64,000 nt of DNA from Cognatishimia maritima (GCF_900129685.1 NZ_FQWM01000001.1:186001-250000); one strand, 5' to 3'. Positions 52,008-64,000 are shown, counted from the first letter of the stretch. Numbers and translations: made by a program. Notes: generated by a model not told the origin, from the sequence alone.

Positions 52008-54670
52008 TAGGCACCCAGAACCGCTTCGGCTGCTTTGATCGCGGCCTCTGCGTTGTCGACGGATTTTGCACCGCCCTGCGCAAGGTCAGGACGCCCGCCG
52101 CCACCTTTACCACCCAGTTCCGCGACCGCTGCACGCACAAGATCAGGCGCTTTTACGGTGTCGGTTAGATCCTTGGTGACGCCTGCCGCAACAGCGGCTT
52201 TGCCATCGGCATCTGCGATCAACAGCACGGCACCACTTTCAATACGTGCTTTGTGTTCGTCAATCAAAGCGGGCAAATCACGCCCAGATACACCAGAAAG
52301 CACCTGAGCTACGAACTTTACCCCATTGATTTCTTTGGATTCTGCAGCATTTCCGTCACCAGATCCACCAGCCATAGCAAGTTCGCGACGCAATTGCGCG
52401 ACTTCGTTCTGCAGCGCTTTGCGTTCGTCCAGCAACGCCTTTACGCGTTCGGGCACATCCGCGGTTTGCGCTTTCAGTTGCAAGGCCGTCTGCGCCAAAC
52501 GGTGGTCTTGTTCACTCAAATAGCGCATGGCATCGGCCCCGGTCAGCGCCTCAATCCGGCGCACACCGGCAGAGCTGGCGCTGTCGCCAAGCGTAACGAA
52601 GGCCCCGATATCACCAGTTTGGCGCACATGGGTGCCGCCGCAGAGTTCTAGCGAATAGGTTTGCCCATCCAGCCCTTTGCCGGTTTTCGCGCGGCCCATT
52701 GAAACGACGCGGACTTCGTCGCCGTATTTTTCGCCAAACAGCGCCTGAGCACCAATGGCGCGGGCGTCATCTGGTGTCATAATCCGGGTTTCAACCGCGC
52801 TGTTTTGGCGGATATAGGTGTTCACCTCATCCTCAACTTGGCGCAGTTCGTCCAAGGTCAGCGCCTTGGTGTGGCTGAAATCAAACCGCAAGCGGTCGTC
52901 GGCATTTAGGGACCCACGCTGTGCAACATGATCGCCAAGCGCATTGCGCAGGGCTTCGTGCAACAGGTGCGTTGCCGAGTGGTTGGCACGGATCGCGGTG
53001 CGGCGCGCATGATCCACGGTCAGCTGTGCGCCCTGCCCGGCTTGTAGATGGCCTTCGGTCACTTCGGCGATATGGATAAAGACGCCAGCGGCTTTCTTGG
53101 TGTCGGTGACACGCGCGCTGCCGGTTTCGGTTTTGATCACGCCACTGTCACCAACCTGACCACCGGATTCTGCATAGAAAGGTGTCTGGTTCAGAACGAT
53201 CTGCACCTTGCCGTCGGCCTTGTCGACCTGCGCGCCGTCCGCGACAAGCGCGGTGATCTGACCTTCGGCAGTTTCAGTATCGTATCCAAGGAAATCTGTG
53301 GTTCCATGCTGATCGGCGATGTCAAACCAGATGGTGCTGTCTGCCGCTTCGCCGGATCCTGCCCAGGCAGCGCGTGCTTTTGCTTTTTGTTCGGCCATGG
53401 CCGTATCAAAGCCATCGGTGTCCACTGACAGACCACGTTCGCGTAAAGCGTCCTGCGTAAGGTCGAGTGGGAAGCCGTAGGTATCATAGAGCTTAAAGGC
53501 CGCTTCGCCCGGCAGCGCCGCGTCCTCGGACAGTCCAGACACTTCGTCATCCAACAACTTCAAGCCGCGATCCAAAGTCTGCTTGAACCGAGTTTCTTCC
53601 AGTTTAAGCGTCTCTTCGATCAATGACTGGGCTTGGCCCAATTCTGGATAAGCAGCGCCCATCTTGCTGACCAGCGCTGGGACAAGGCGGTGCATGACCG
53701 GGTCTTTTGCACCCAAGAGGTGCGCATGGCGCATCGCGCGGCGCATGATGCGGCGCAAAACGTACCCACGGCCATCGTTTGATGGCATCACGCCGTCGGC
53801 AATTAGGAAGGAGGTAGAGCGCAGGTGGTCGGCAATCACGCGGTGATGCACGTTTTGGTCGCCGTAGGGATCAACCGAGGTCGCATGCGCCGAGGCCTCG
53901 ATCAGCGATTTCATCAAGTCGGTGTCGTAGTTATCGTGGCTGCCCTGCAGCAGCGCGCCGATCCGTTCCAGTCCCATGCCGGTGTCGATGGACTGCATGT
54001 CCAGCGCCTTCATGGAGCCATCTTCGAACTGCTCGTTCTGCATGAAAACGACGTTCCAGATTTCAATAAAGCGGTCGCCGTCTTCTTCTGGCGAACCGGG
54101 AGGGCCACCCCAGATATGGTCACCGTGATCGTAAAAGATTTCGGTGCACGGACCACAGGGGCCGGTTGGACCCATCTGCCAGAAGTTGTCGCTGGTTGCG
54201 ATACGGATGATGCGATCTTCTGGGACGCCGACTTTTTTCCAGATTTCAAAAGCTTCGTCGTCGGTGTGATAGACCGTCGTGTAAAGCTTGTCCTTCGGAA
54301 TATCGAATTCTTTGGTGATCAGCTCCCAAGCAAATGGGATCGCGTCGTCCTTGAAGTAATCGCCAAAGCTAAAGTTGCCGAGCATTTCAAAAAACGTGTG
54401 GTGGCGCGCGGTGTAACCGACATTATCAAGATCGTTGTGTTTGCCGCCGGCGCGCACACATTTCTGCGACGTGGTCGCGCGTTTGTAGTCGCGGGTCTCG
54501 ATTCCGGTGAAAAGGTTTTTGAATTGAACCATGCCCGAGTTCGTGAACATCAACGTTGGATCGTTGCGCGGCACGAGGGGGCTTGAGGGCACAATCTGGT
54601 GCCCCTGCTTTTCAAAGTAGTTCAGAAATGTAGACCGGATGTCGTTCAGGCTTGGCATGCGTGCGCTCAC
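52007..54670 (-). CDS. alaS: Alanyl-tRNA synthetase
   Basis: An 887-aa class II synthetase. Motif regions ([28 protein letters not shown]) lie in the N-terminal catalytic domain. The editing domain has [11 protein letters not shown] and [11 protein letters not shown] (zinc His/His, Cys/His). A C-terminal coiled-coil/C-Ala region ([21 protein letters not shown]) ends in a DHHA1-like [12 protein letters not shown]. Charges tRNA(Ala) and also tmRNA, whose G3-U70 pair is present in this window. Start ATG 54670. Confidence 0.97.
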   Translation of the reverse strand: MSARMPSLNDIRSTFLNYFEKQGHQIVPSSPLVPRNDPTLMFTNSGMVQFKNLFTGIETRDYKRATTSQKCVRAGGKHNDLDNVGYTARHHTFFEMLGNFSFGDYFKDDAIPFAWELITKEFDIPKDKLYTTVYHTDDEAFEIWKKVGVPEDRIIRIATSDNFWQMGPTGPCGPCTEIFYDHGDHIWGGPPGSPEEDGDRFIEIWNVVFMQNEQFEDGSMKALDMQSIDTGMGLERIGALLQGSHDNYDTDLMKSLIEASAHATSVDPYGDQNVHHRVIADHLRSTSFLIADGVMPSNDGRGYVLRRIMRRAMRHAHLLGAKDPVMHRLVPALVSKMGAAYPELGQAQSLIEETLKLEETRFKQTLDRGLKLLDDEVSGLSEDAALPGEAAFKLYDTYGFPLDLTQDALRERGLSVDTDGFDTAMAEQKAKARAAWAGSGEAADSTIWFDIADQHGTTDFLGYDTETAEGQITALVADGAQVDKADGKVQIVLNQTPFYAESGGQVGDSGVIKTETGSARVTDTKKAAGVFIHIAEVTEGHLQAGQGAQLTVDHARRTAIRANHSATHLLHEALRNALGDHVAQRGSLNADDRLRFDFSHTKALTLDELRQVEDEVNTYIRQNSAVETRIMTPDDARAIGAQALFGEKYGDEVRVVSMGRAKTGKGLDGQTYSLELCGGTHVRQTGDIGAFVTLGDSASSAGVRRIEALTGADAMRYLSEQDHRLAQTALQLKAQTADVPERVKALLDERKALQNEVAQLRRELAMAGGSGDGNAAESKEINGVKFVAQVLSGVSGRDLPALIDEHKARIESGAVLLIADADGKAAVAAGVTKDLTDTVKAPDLVRAAVAELGGKGGGGRPDLAQGGAKSVDNAEAAIKAAEAVLGA

Positions 54671-54756
54671 TGGAGAGTTTCTTGCTTCCAGAACGGTTTA
54701 TCCCCACGCGGCGGAGGTGTCCACAGCGCATAAAGTCTTGACCTGCACAGGTCAGC

Positions 54757-54781
54757 AAAAAGGCCGCTGAACGCGGCCTTT
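54757..54781 (-). terminator. Rho-independent terminator after recA
   Basis: On the minus strand AAAGGCCGC-GTTCA-GCGGCCTTT forms a 9-bp stem followed by TTTTTGCTG, about 12-36 bases after the recA stop. Confidence 0.85.
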
Positions 54782-54792
54782 GTTACAGTTGC

Positions 54793-55872
54793 TTAGCTAT
54801 CTTCCACCAGGGCATCATTGTCATCGACACCCGGCGGCATGTCAAAATCCAACCCATGCGCGGCGCGGATTTTATCTTCGATCTGAAGCGCGATCCGCGA
54901 ATTTTCACGCAGGAATTGCTTGGCGTTTTCGCGGCCCTGCCCGATACGTTCGTCACCATAGCTGAACCAACTGCCTGATTTTGCGACGATTCCGGCTTTC
55001 ACACCTAGGTCCAGCAGTTCCCCCATTTTAGAGATACCTTCGCCATACATGATGTCGAATTCAACCTGCTTGAACGGTGGGGCCACTTTGTTTTTAACAA
55101 CTTTGACGCGGGTGGCGTTGCCAACAACCTCGTCCCGATCTTTCAAAGCGCCGATCCGGCGGATATCCAAGCGGACGGAGCTATAGAATTTCAAAGCATT
55201 GCCGCCGGATGTGGTTTCCGGAGAGCCGAACATCACGCCGATTTTCATCCGAATTTGGTTGATGAAAATCACGGTGCATCTCGAACGGTTGATTGAGCCG
55301 GTCAGCTTTCGCATGGCTTGGCTCATCAACCGGGCCTGAACGCCCACACTGCTGTCGCCCATGTCGCCTTCGAGCTCGGATTTCGGCGTTAGCGCCGCGA
55401 CCGAGTCAACCACCACCATATTAACTGCGCCGGATCGCACAAGCGTATCGACAATCTCCAGCGCTTGTTCACCCGTGTCGGGCTGAGAGATCAGCAGTTC
55501 ATCCAGGTCCACGCCCAGCTTTTTGGCATATTGCGGGTCAAGCGCATGTTCCGCGTCTACAAAGGCGCATACGCCGCCCTTTTTCTGTTCCTCCGCGACG
55601 CAATGCAGTGTCAGGGTTGTCTTACCAGAGCTTTCCGGTCCGTAGATTTCAATGATCCGTCCTTTGGGAAGACCGCCAATGCCAAGCGCGATATCCAGGC
55701 CCAATGACCCGGTTGAGGTCGCTTCGATTTCCTGAAAAACGTTGCCGTCCCCCAGCTTCATAATCGAGCCTTTGCCGAACTGCCGCTCGATCTGGGCCAG
55801 TGCGCTATCAAGCGCCTTTTGTTTGTCTGAAGATGCCTTGCTGCTCATGTTCAATAAATCTGCCGTTGCCAT
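54793..55872 (-). CDS. recA: Recombinase RecA
   Basis: A 359-aa recombinase for strand exchange and SOS activation. Walker A is GPESSGKTT, Walker [11 protein letters not shown]1/L2 regions around [14 protein letters not shown], and an acidic C-terminal tail ending DNDALVEDS. The ATG at 55872 follows AAGGAAG. A GTTC-N7-GTTC SOS box lies 51 bases upstream, consistent with LexA control. Confidence 0.98.
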   Translation of the reverse strand: MATADLLNMSSKASSDKQKALDSALAQIERQFGKGSIMKLGDGNVFQEIEATSTGSLGLDIALGIGGLPKGRIIEIYGPESSGKTTLTLHCVAEEQKKGGVCAFVDAEHALDPQYAKKLGVDLDELLISQPDTGEQALEIVDTLVRSGAVNMVVVDSVAALTPKSELEGDMGDSSVGVQARLMSQAMRKLTGSINRSRCTVIFINQIRMKIGVMFGSPETTSGGNALKFYSSVRLDIRRIGALKDRDEVVGNATRVKVVKNKVAPPFKQVEFDIMYGEGISKMGELLDLGVKAGIVAKSGSWFSYGDERIGQGRENAKQFLRENSRIALQIEDKIRAAHGLDFDMPPGVDDNDALVEDS

Positions 55873-55922
55873 TTGGTTGCTTCCTTATTCCACACCCGCA
55901 CAAAGGCGGCAATGATTGGCTT

Positions 55923-55937
55923 GTTCTCGTCTTGTTC
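55923..55937. promoter_or_regulatory. Alphaproteobacterial SOS box (GTTC-N7-GTTC)
   Basis: GTTCTCGTCTTGTTC is a direct repeat with exact 7-base spacing, the LexA box form known in Rhodobacter and Rhizobium. It lies 51 bases upstream of recA. Confidence 0.82.
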
Positions 55938-56064
55938 TCATTCTTATGAGATCAAAACGGGAACATTTCAATAAAAAACTTGCTAAAATTACTTTTGACC
56001 AAAAGCATTAAGCGTTAGTTTACGATGAGAAAATCTCGTGCAGAACAAAAATAAAGGCGTGTAA

Positions 56065-56661
56065 ATGCTTGTTTTCTGGAAAGAAAAACTTGTGATCCTT
56101 GCGGTGCCAAAGACCGGGACAACCGCCTTAGCGCAGGCATTGGGGCCACGGGCGGACATCGTGATCAACGATCCTCCGGAACTGAAACACGCGCCGGTCT
56201 TTCGCTATAACCGGTTTTTCCGTCCAATGTTCGAAAAAGCCTGCGGTGTCGACTCGATGGACATCATGGCCGTAATGCGCGACCCGGTGGATTGGCTGGG
56301 CAGTTGGTATCGGTATCGCAGGCGTCCGTTTACCAAGGGCACACCCGCATCGACGCACGATGTGAGTTTTGACGACTTCGTGACAGAGTATTGCAAGGAA
56401 GAGCGTCGCGCCTTTGCCAATGTAGGAAGCCAGGCGAAATTTTTGGAGCCGCGGCCCAATGGCACACGTGTGACACACCTGTTCCGATATGAGGACCAAG
56501 ACGCCATTCTTTCGTTTTTGGACGAGCGTCTATCTGATGTGCCAGAGCTAACGAGGGCGAATGCATCCCCTCAGATGGACCTGACGCTGTCGCCTGACGT
56601 GCGTGCGCTTTTGCAAAAGACACATGCAGCGGAATTTGCGCTTTATGTGAGCTTAGGGTGA
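56065..56661 (+). CDS. Sulfotransferase-like protein
   Basis: A 198-aa P-loop protein with an N-terminal LAVPKTGTTALAQAL, resembling the 5'-phosphosulfate (PAPS) loop of sulfotransferases. A 3'-phosphate-type segment VMRDPVDWLGSWYRYR follows. It is short for this family (usually 250-300 aa), with no obvious acceptor domain, so the substrate is unknown. It is divergent from recA and has a near-match to a CtrA site upstream. The 3' end overlaps the cckA-like gene's stop end. Confidence 0.78.
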   Translation: MLVFWKEKLVILAVPKTGTTALAQALGPRADIVINDPPELKHAPVFRYNRFFRPMFEKACGVDSMDIMAVMRDPVDWLGSWYRYRRRPFTKGTPASTHDVSFDDFVTEYCKEERRAFANVGSQAKFLEPRPNGTRVTHLFRYEDQDAILSFLDERLSDVPELTRANASPQMDLTLSPDVRALLQKTHAAEFALYVSLG

Positions 56662-58182
56662 CGCGCCGCGCAACTGATCTTGAACCGCTGCGATGAGGTC
56701 GGACAAAGAAAAGGGTTTGGGCAGAAATACCGCATGCGAAAGCGCATCGGGCAGCGCCCCCAGTTTCTCTTCGGCGTAGCCTGACATGAAGATGACTGGA
56801 AGCGTTGGTATGGTGCGCATAGCATCTTCAGCCCACGTAGGGCCATCAAGCCCCGGCATCGCGACATCAGAAACGATCAGGTCAAACTGCTTGTCGCCAC
56901 TTTGAACGATTGCCAGTGCTACTTCGCCACTGGCGGCCTGAGTGACTTGAAAACCCTTCAACTGCAACGCACGGGCCGCGAAGGCCCGCACGGGGGTTTC
57001 GTCCTCGACCAAAAGGATTGTGCCCTTCATGGCAGGCAGAGTTGCGTTGCGCTTTATTGAAGCGTGTTCATGCAGACCGCCAGCAGTCGTCGCCGTCGGA
57101 AAAAGCAGCGTAAAGGCTGCACCCTCTCCTTCTGCGCTCTCGACAAAGATGAACCCACCGGACTGTTTCACAATGCCATATGCGGTCGACAGGCCTAGCC
57201 CCGTGCCTTCGCCCACCCGCTTGGTGGTGAAAAAAGGTTCAAAGATTTTTCGTTGCTTATCCGGCGAAATACCCACGCCGCTGTCCTTGACGGTGATCGT
57301 CACATAGTCCCCTTTGGGCACCGTTGCACGGTCTCGTTGCTCGGGTGTTTCAAGGTGCAGGTTGGCAGTCTGTAAGACGACGTCACCACCTTTTGGCATG
57401 GCATCGCGGGCGTTAACCACTAGGTTGATGACCACTTGCTCCAACTGCTGTGGGTCAAGAAACACTGCCCCCAAATCGCTGCCATGTTTGACAATCAGGT
57501 TGATGTCAGTGCCCAGCAAACGGCGCAATAGTTTGGTGAGCCCGTCGATCAAAGCCCTCAGATCCACGGTTTTCGGCTGCAGGGTTTGCTTTCTTGAATA
57601 GGCAAGAAGCTGCGCCACAAGCGCGGCGGCGCGATTGGCGTTCTGATGGATTTGCATCAGGTCAGCATGCGCTGGGTCAGAGTCATCCCGGTCGAGCAGC
57701 AGCAGGTCGCAATGCCCTGAAATCGCCGTCAGCAGATTGTTGAAATCATGTGCAATCCCACCCGCAAGCTGCCCAATCGCCTGCATCTTTTGGCTTTGCA
57801 CAAACTGCGCCTCAAGCGTCTTGAGTTCCGTCGCATCATGCAACACCGCATAGAGATCGACCCGTTCGTCACGCACGACGCGGCCAAGGGTCATTTGCAC
57901 AAACACCTCTCGGTCATCGCGTTTGATGCGCAAAAATTCTGTTAGATTCTGCGAGCGCCCTTCTGCCGCTTCGCCCAGCCAGGCGAGCATCGGGCGGCCA
58001 AGCCCCTCCATCACGTCACCTAAGCGGGGTTTATCCGCAAGTTGCGGCCCCATCAAATCCCGCGCACGCTTGTTGGCGGAAAGGATCGTGCCATGCGTGT
58101 CGACCTTTAGGGTCGCGACTGGCATGTCCTCATAGGTGATGCCAGGGTCGCGCTGCGTTCTCTGTGTCTGTAGATCCGTCAA
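56653..58182 (-). CDS. CckA-like hybrid histidine kinase lacking membrane segments
   Basis: A 509-aa hybrid kinase. A PAS domain occupies ~15-125. The DHp box is QLAGGIAHDFNNLLTAISGH with H145, followed by the CckA-like NANRAAALVAQLLAYSRKQT. HATPase motifs are NLVVNARDAM, DSGVGISPDKQ and GEGTGLGLSTAYG. A C-terminal receiver carries D439 in IVSDVAMPGLDG. This core is very close to CckA, the kinase at the head of the CckA-ChpT-CtrA relay. Typical CckA has two N-terminal transmembrane helices; none are seen here and no upstream frame supplies them. It may be the local CckA or a soluble paralogue. Confidence 0.82.
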   Translation of the reverse strand: MTDLQTQRTQRDPGITYEDMPVATLKVDTHGTILSANKRARDLMGPQLADKPRLGDVMEGLGRPMLAWLGEAAEGRSQNLTEFLRIKRDDREVFVQMTLGRVVRDERVDLYAVLHDATELKTLEAQFVQSQKMQAIGQLAGGIAHDFNNLLTAISGHCDLLLLDRDDSDPAHADLMQIHQNANRAAALVAQLLAYSRKQTLQPKTVDLRALIDGLTKLLRRLLGTDINLIVKHGSDLGAVFLDPQQLEQVVINLVVNARDAMPKGGDVVLQTANLHLETPEQRDRATVPKGDYVTITVKDSGVGISPDKQRKIFEPFFTTKRVGEGTGLGLSTAYGIVKQSGGFIFVESAEGEGAAFTLLFPTATTAGGLHEHASIKRNATLPAMKGTILLVEDETPVRAFAARALQLKGFQVTQAASGEVALAIVQSGDKQFDLIVSDVAMPGLDGPTWAEDAMRTIPTLPVIFMSGYAEEKLGALPDALSHAVFLPKPFSLSDLIAAVQDQLRGASP

Positions 58183-58292
58183 ACCAAATCCCTAGAATGC
58201 ATTGCGCATTCCATTTTTGAATAAAACAACCAACAAATTCTAAAGAGAACTTTGCACGCAAAGGTTGAAATTTCAAAGAGGGTTGTGAGGGG

Positions 58293-60934
<2,642 letters not shown>

Positions 60935-61076
60935 CTATTGCATGGTTCGCCCCATAGAGAAAGGCCTTTTCGACACGCAAAGGTCGCCAAAGCGTAGGAA
61001 ATGATCGCTGGATGGCTTTCGCTTTGGAATAATTCGCCTATTGTCCGCCGAGAAACGTCAATGGACTAGGTTAGAC

Positions 61077-63113
61077 ATGAGTCAAAATCCTCTTGTGATC
61101 TTCACACCTTCTGGAAAACGCGGACGGTTTCCTGTCGGAACACCGGTCCTGACGGCGGCCCGCCAATTGGGCGTGGATCTGGATTCGGTCTGCGGCGGAC
61201 GTGGGATTTGCTCTAAATGCCAGGTGACTCCTTCTGTTGGTGAATATCCCAAACACGGCGTCACGGTATCTGCCGATGCCTTGTCAGAATGGAACGCGGT
61301 TGAACAGCGCTACAAAGATAAGCGCGGCTTGATTGATGGCCGTCGTTTGGGTTGCCAAGCCACCGTGCAAGCAGACGTTGTGATTGATGTGCCACCTGAA
61401 AGCCAAGTGCACCGTCAGGTCGTGCGCAAACGGGCGGAGGCGCGCGACATTGTGCTGAACGCGGCGGTGCGACTTTACTATGTCGAGGTCGAAGAACCTG
61501 ATATGCACAAGCCCTCAGGCGATTTGGAGCGCTTGAAGTCCGCGCTGCAAAAGCAATGGGGCCTTGAGAAAATCAGTATAGACCCTGCGCTTTTGCGGAC
61601 CCTTCAACCAACGTTGCGGAAGGGCAATTGGACCCTGACAGTGGCCGCGCACAAAACGCATCAATCCGACACGGTCGAAATCACGCGCATTTGGCCGGGC
61701 TATTTTGACGGTCCAATCTATGGCCTTGCTGTTGATCTCGGGTCAACGACCATCGCTGCGCATCTATGTGATCTGAAAACCGGTGAGGTCGTGGCCTCCT
61801 CAGGCATTATGAACCCGCAGATCAGGTTTGGCGAAGACCTTATGAGCCGCGTCAGCTACGCGATGATGAACAAAGGCGGAGATTTGGAAATGACCCGCGC
61901 CGTCCGTGATGGCATGCGCGCGCTCTTTGATCAGATTGCAAAGGAAGGTGAGATCGACAAGGACTTGATCCTTGACGCGACCTTTGTCTGCAACCCGGTC
62001 ATGCATCACCTGTTCCTTGGCATTGACCCTTATGAGTTGGGGCAAGCTCCTTTTGCCTTGGCGCTGAACACCTCTTTATCGTTGAAAGCCAGTGACTTGG
62101 ACCTTGGTCTTCACCAAGGCGCGCGGGTTTATGTGCTGCCCTGTATCGCTGGGCATGTCGGTGCCGATGCGGCTGCGGTTGCCCTGTCTGAGTCGCCCAA
62201 TACGTCTGAAGACCTTGTGCTTTTGGTGGATGTCGGCACCAACGCTGAAATCATTTTGGGCAACAAAGACCGTGTGTTGGCGTGTTCATCGCCCACTGGC
62301 CCGGCCTTTGAAGGCGCGCAGATCAGTTCCGGCCAGCGCGCCGCGCCCGGCGCGATCGAACGGGTCGAGATTGATCCGGTGACCAAAGAACCCCGATTCC
62401 GCGTGATTGGCTCTGACCTTTGGTCCGATGAGGATGGGTTTGATCGCGCGATAGCCACCACCGGCATCACCGGCATCTGCGGTTCGGGTATTATCGAGGT
62501 TTTGGCAGAAATGCGCCTTGCCGGTCTTCTGGACGCTTCTGGGCTGATCGGAAGCGCCGAACAAACCGGCAGCGCGCGGTGCATTCCTGATGGGCGCACG
62601 CATTCCTACCTGCTCTGGGACGGCTCCGCGGACGGTGGCCCGGTGATCACGGTCACCAACCCTGACGTGCGCGCGATCCAAATGGCAAAAGCTGCGCTGT
62701 ATTCGGGCGCACGGCTACTGATGGACAAGCTTGAGGTTGAGACGGTTGATCGCATTGTACTTGCCGGGGCCTTTGGTGCGCATATTTCGGCCAAACATGC
62801 GATGGTTCTCGGCATGATCCCGGATTGCCCTTTGGACAAGGTAACCAGCGCCGGCAACGCCGCAGGCACTGGCGCACGGATTGCTTTGCTGAACATCGAC
62901 GCGCGGGCCGATATTGAAAAAACCGTAGGAGAGATCGAAAAGATTGAAACCGCCGTAGAGCCGCGCTTTCAAGAGCATTTCGTGAATGCCTCCGCAATGC
63001 CCAATGCGGTCGAGCCGTTTCCGATCCTAAAAACCGTTGTGGATTTGCCTGAGGTGTCATTCAACACCGGTGGCGAGGGCGGTGGAAACCGTCGCAGACG
63101 CCGCCGGGGATAA
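61077..63113 (+). CDS. RACo-like corrinoid activation protein (2Fe-2S + ASKHA, DUF4445)
   Basis: A 678-aa protein. The N-terminal ferredoxin domain binds [2Fe-2S] through C39, C45, C48 and C93 (CGGRGICSKC; LGCQAT). A linker/middle domain follows, then an ASKHA-fold ATPase part (GLAVDLGSTTIAAHLCDLKTG; LLVDVGTNAEIILGN; FGAHISAKHAM). This is the layout of reductive activators of corrinoid proteins (RACo, RamA-like). No corrinoid methyltransferase or B12-binding protein lies in the window. ATG 61077 is preferred over 61041. A C-terminal Arg-rich tail (RRRRRRG-like) ends the protein. Confidence 0.87.
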   Translation: MSQNPLVIFTPSGKRGRFPVGTPVLTAARQLGVDLDSVCGGRGICSKCQVTPSVGEYPKHGVTVSADALSEWNAVEQRYKDKRGLIDGRRLGCQATVQADVVIDVPPESQVHRQVVRKRAEARDIVLNAAVRLYYVEVEEPDMHKPSGDLERLKSALQKQWGLEKISIDPALLRTLQPTLRKGNWTLTVAAHKTHQSDTVEITRIWPGYFDGPIYGLAVDLGSTTIAAHLCDLKTGEVVASSGIMNPQIRFGEDLMSRVSYAMMNKGGDLEMTRAVRDGMRALFDQIAKEGEIDKDLILDATFVCNPVMHHLFLGIDPYELGQAPFALALNTSLSLKASDLDLGLHQGARVYVLPCIAGHVGADAAAVALSESPNTSEDLVLLVDVGTNAEIILGNKDRVLACSSPTGPAFEGAQISSGQRAAPGAIERVEIDPVTKEPRFRVIGSDLWSDEDGFDRAIATTGITGICGSGIIEVLAEMRLAGLLDASGLIGSAEQTGSARCIPDGRTHSYLLWDGSADGGPVITVTNPDVRAIQMAKAALYSGARLLMDKLEVETVDRIVLAGAFGAHISAKHAMVLGMIPDCPLDKVTSAGNAAGTGARIALLNIDARADIEKTVGEIEKIETAVEPRFQEHFVNASAMPNAVEPFPILKTVVDLPEVSFNTGGEGGGNRRRRRRG

Positions 63114-63114
63114 A

Positions 63115-63783
63115 TCAACTGTTATGCGAGCCCCACTCGCACCGGTCAAAATCAACGTAACGCACCAGCGTTTCGGTTTGCCCCATCGGTGTGAGTCGTG
63201 AACAGCCTTCCAGATGGGATTCATCCTGAAACACCGAAACAACAGCGCGCGCTCCCGCTGCGCCACCTGTCGCGCATAACACATCACCCTGCGCCAATCG
63301 CTGCGTCAGCCTTTCTCCGGCTGCGCTTTCAGCAACAAAGAAGTAGGTGATTTCGGCCTTATTCATGATGCAAACACGGGCATCTTCGTGAGTGGAAAAC
63401 CCAGCAAGATAGGCCACCACATCGCGTCTGTCCTGGCTATCTTTCAGCTTGAACGTCATTTTCGCTTTGGCTTTTGGGTCGTCCAAATAGGCGCGCAGGA
63501 ACGCTCTCGGATCTTCGAGATAAGCCGTCAAATGCGCTTCGTCCCAGATTAGACCATTTGCACCAGCTTGCTGCATCCCGCTTCCGTATTTGTAGCCGTC
63601 GACCGACCCTGCGGCGCGTCCAACGACACCCGTCAGAACTGGGCCGGTCTTGTTTTTTGCCCCATCACCGACTGCGTGACAGGCAGAGCATTTCTTGAAG
63701 ATGACCTCCCCATTCTGCGCGTCCTGCGACGCAAGCGGCGAGGCCAACAGTAGAAATGGCATGCAAACACTGAACCACCGCAT
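63115..63783 (-). CDS. Cytochrome c with a novel C-terminal extension
   Basis: A 222-aa secreted protein. A signal peptide is at 1-20. The class I cytochrome c domain (~22-130) has CSACH at 32-36 and a probable axial Met at 109 (AKAKMTFKL). Residues ~135-222 form an extra region with four cysteines (138, 170, 194, 215), as in CIMNKAEITYFFVAES, GDVLCATGG and YVDFDRCEWGSH, unlike known cytochromes I recall. It looks like a small beta-rich domain, perhaps with two disulfides. The ATG at 63783 (MRWFSV) precedes the signal peptide. Convergent with the RACo-like gene. Confidence 0.8.
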   Translation of the reverse strand: MRWFSVCMPFLLLASPLASQDAQNGEVIFKKCSACHAVGDGAKNKTGPVLTGVVGRAAGSVDGYKYGSGMQQAGANGLIWDEAHLTAYLEDPRAFLRAYLDDPKAKAKMTFKLKDSQDRRDVVAYLAGFSTHEDARVCIMNKAEITYFFVAESAAGERLTQRLAQGDVLCATGGAAGARAVVSVFQDESHLEGCSRLTPMGQTETLVRYVDFDRCEWGSHNS

Positions 63784-63926
63784 CAAACATCCTCCTGATC
63801 TGAATAAATCCTGCAAGACCGCGACCGCACCGTCTAATCACGTCGCTGCACAGAATGGTGATCAAGCTTGTAGTCTCGGTTTCCGCAAACATGCGTAGGC
63901 TTGGTGCAGCGAAGGAGGAGACCACG

Positions 63927-64000
63927 ATGAAAAAGATGATCGCGACCGCAGCGCTGACCCTGAGCCTGGGGGCCGCTGCATTTGCCATGGATGATGCTCC
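63927..64000 (+). CDS. Secreted protein (5' end only)
   Basis: Only the first 24 codons are inside the window. MKKMIATAALTLSLGAAAFA is a Sec signal, cut before MDDA. GAAGGAGGAG precedes the ATG at 63927, a near-perfect ribosome-binding site. It is divergent from the cytochrome c gene. The mature protein cannot be identified. Confidence 0.7.
   Translation, partial: MKKMIATAALTLSLGAAAFAMDDA

Overview
The window looks like core chromosome from an alphaproteobacterium of the Rhodobacteraceae/Roseobacter group. The evidence is a permuted two-piece tmRNA of alphaproteobacterial type, a trgA-trgB-cysK cluster as described in Rhodobacter, an ALA synthase (Shemin-type) hemA with an FNR-type box, an IscR without the usual cluster cysteines, a GTTC-N7-GTTC SOS box at recA, a full CtrA site, and alphaproteobacterial small families (DUF4169, RHH_4, TrgA, SspB-alpha). 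No insertion sequence, prophage, integrase or CRISPR array is visible, and base composition looks even. Genus is not assigned.

Layout. 1-9.4 kb: envelope and housekeeping genes (PBP1A fragment, amiC-type amidase, M48-TPR protease, DsbA-like protein, ispG, rodZ-like, hemA, M20 peptidase). 9.5-17.2 kb: tRNA-Ser, AlaX-type editing protein, the trgA-trgB-cysK-mscS-like operon, a class V aminotransferase and a HIT protein. 17.3-24.7 kb: permuted ssrA, an NTF2-fold protein, a rhodanese-ChrB/ChrA pair, sspB, a PmtA-like methyltransferase, fumC followed by two tiny overlapping genes, sufE and a lipoprotein. 24.7-32.9 kb: RNase D, purMN, a CAT-anticodon tRNA, an EnvZ-like kinase, an MBL hydrolase, tandem tRNA-Asn, a YjgR ATPase, a candidate sRNA and an IalB-like protein. 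33-39.3 kb: a KAS/ACP/LpxD group, a divergent L,D-transpeptidase/DUF882 pair around a CtrA site, and two small envelope proteins. 39.4-47.7 kb: tRNA-Arg and a tightly coupled iscR-nifS-sufB-[66 aa]-ybjQ-[56 aa]-sufC-sufD-yip1-yip1-sufS operon. 47.8-64 kb: a hydrolase/80-aa/HD operon, typA, alaS, recA, a sulfotransferase-like gene, a CckA-like hybrid kinase without membrane segments, an RsmB-family methyltransferase, guaB, a RACo-like ferredoxin/ASKHA protein, a cytochrome c with an unusual C-terminal extension, and a truncated secreted protein.

How the genes connect. The Suf operon, SufE and the atypical IscR form an Fe-S assembly set that could serve IspG, the RACo-like protein and other Fe-S enzymes. 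Two palindromes upstream of iscR (an Irr-type box and a second inverted repeat) suggest iron control. tmRNA and its ClpXP adaptor SspB lie 3 kb apart. The CckA-like kinase and the CtrA site between two peptidoglycan genes suggest a CtrA link to wall remodelling. The less described features are the small membrane proteins embedded in the suf operon, the cytochrome c extension, the soluble CckA form, the isolated RACo-like activator, a terminator-like hairpin abutting the ispG start codon, a recurrent post-stop motif, and a possible 70-nt sRNA.
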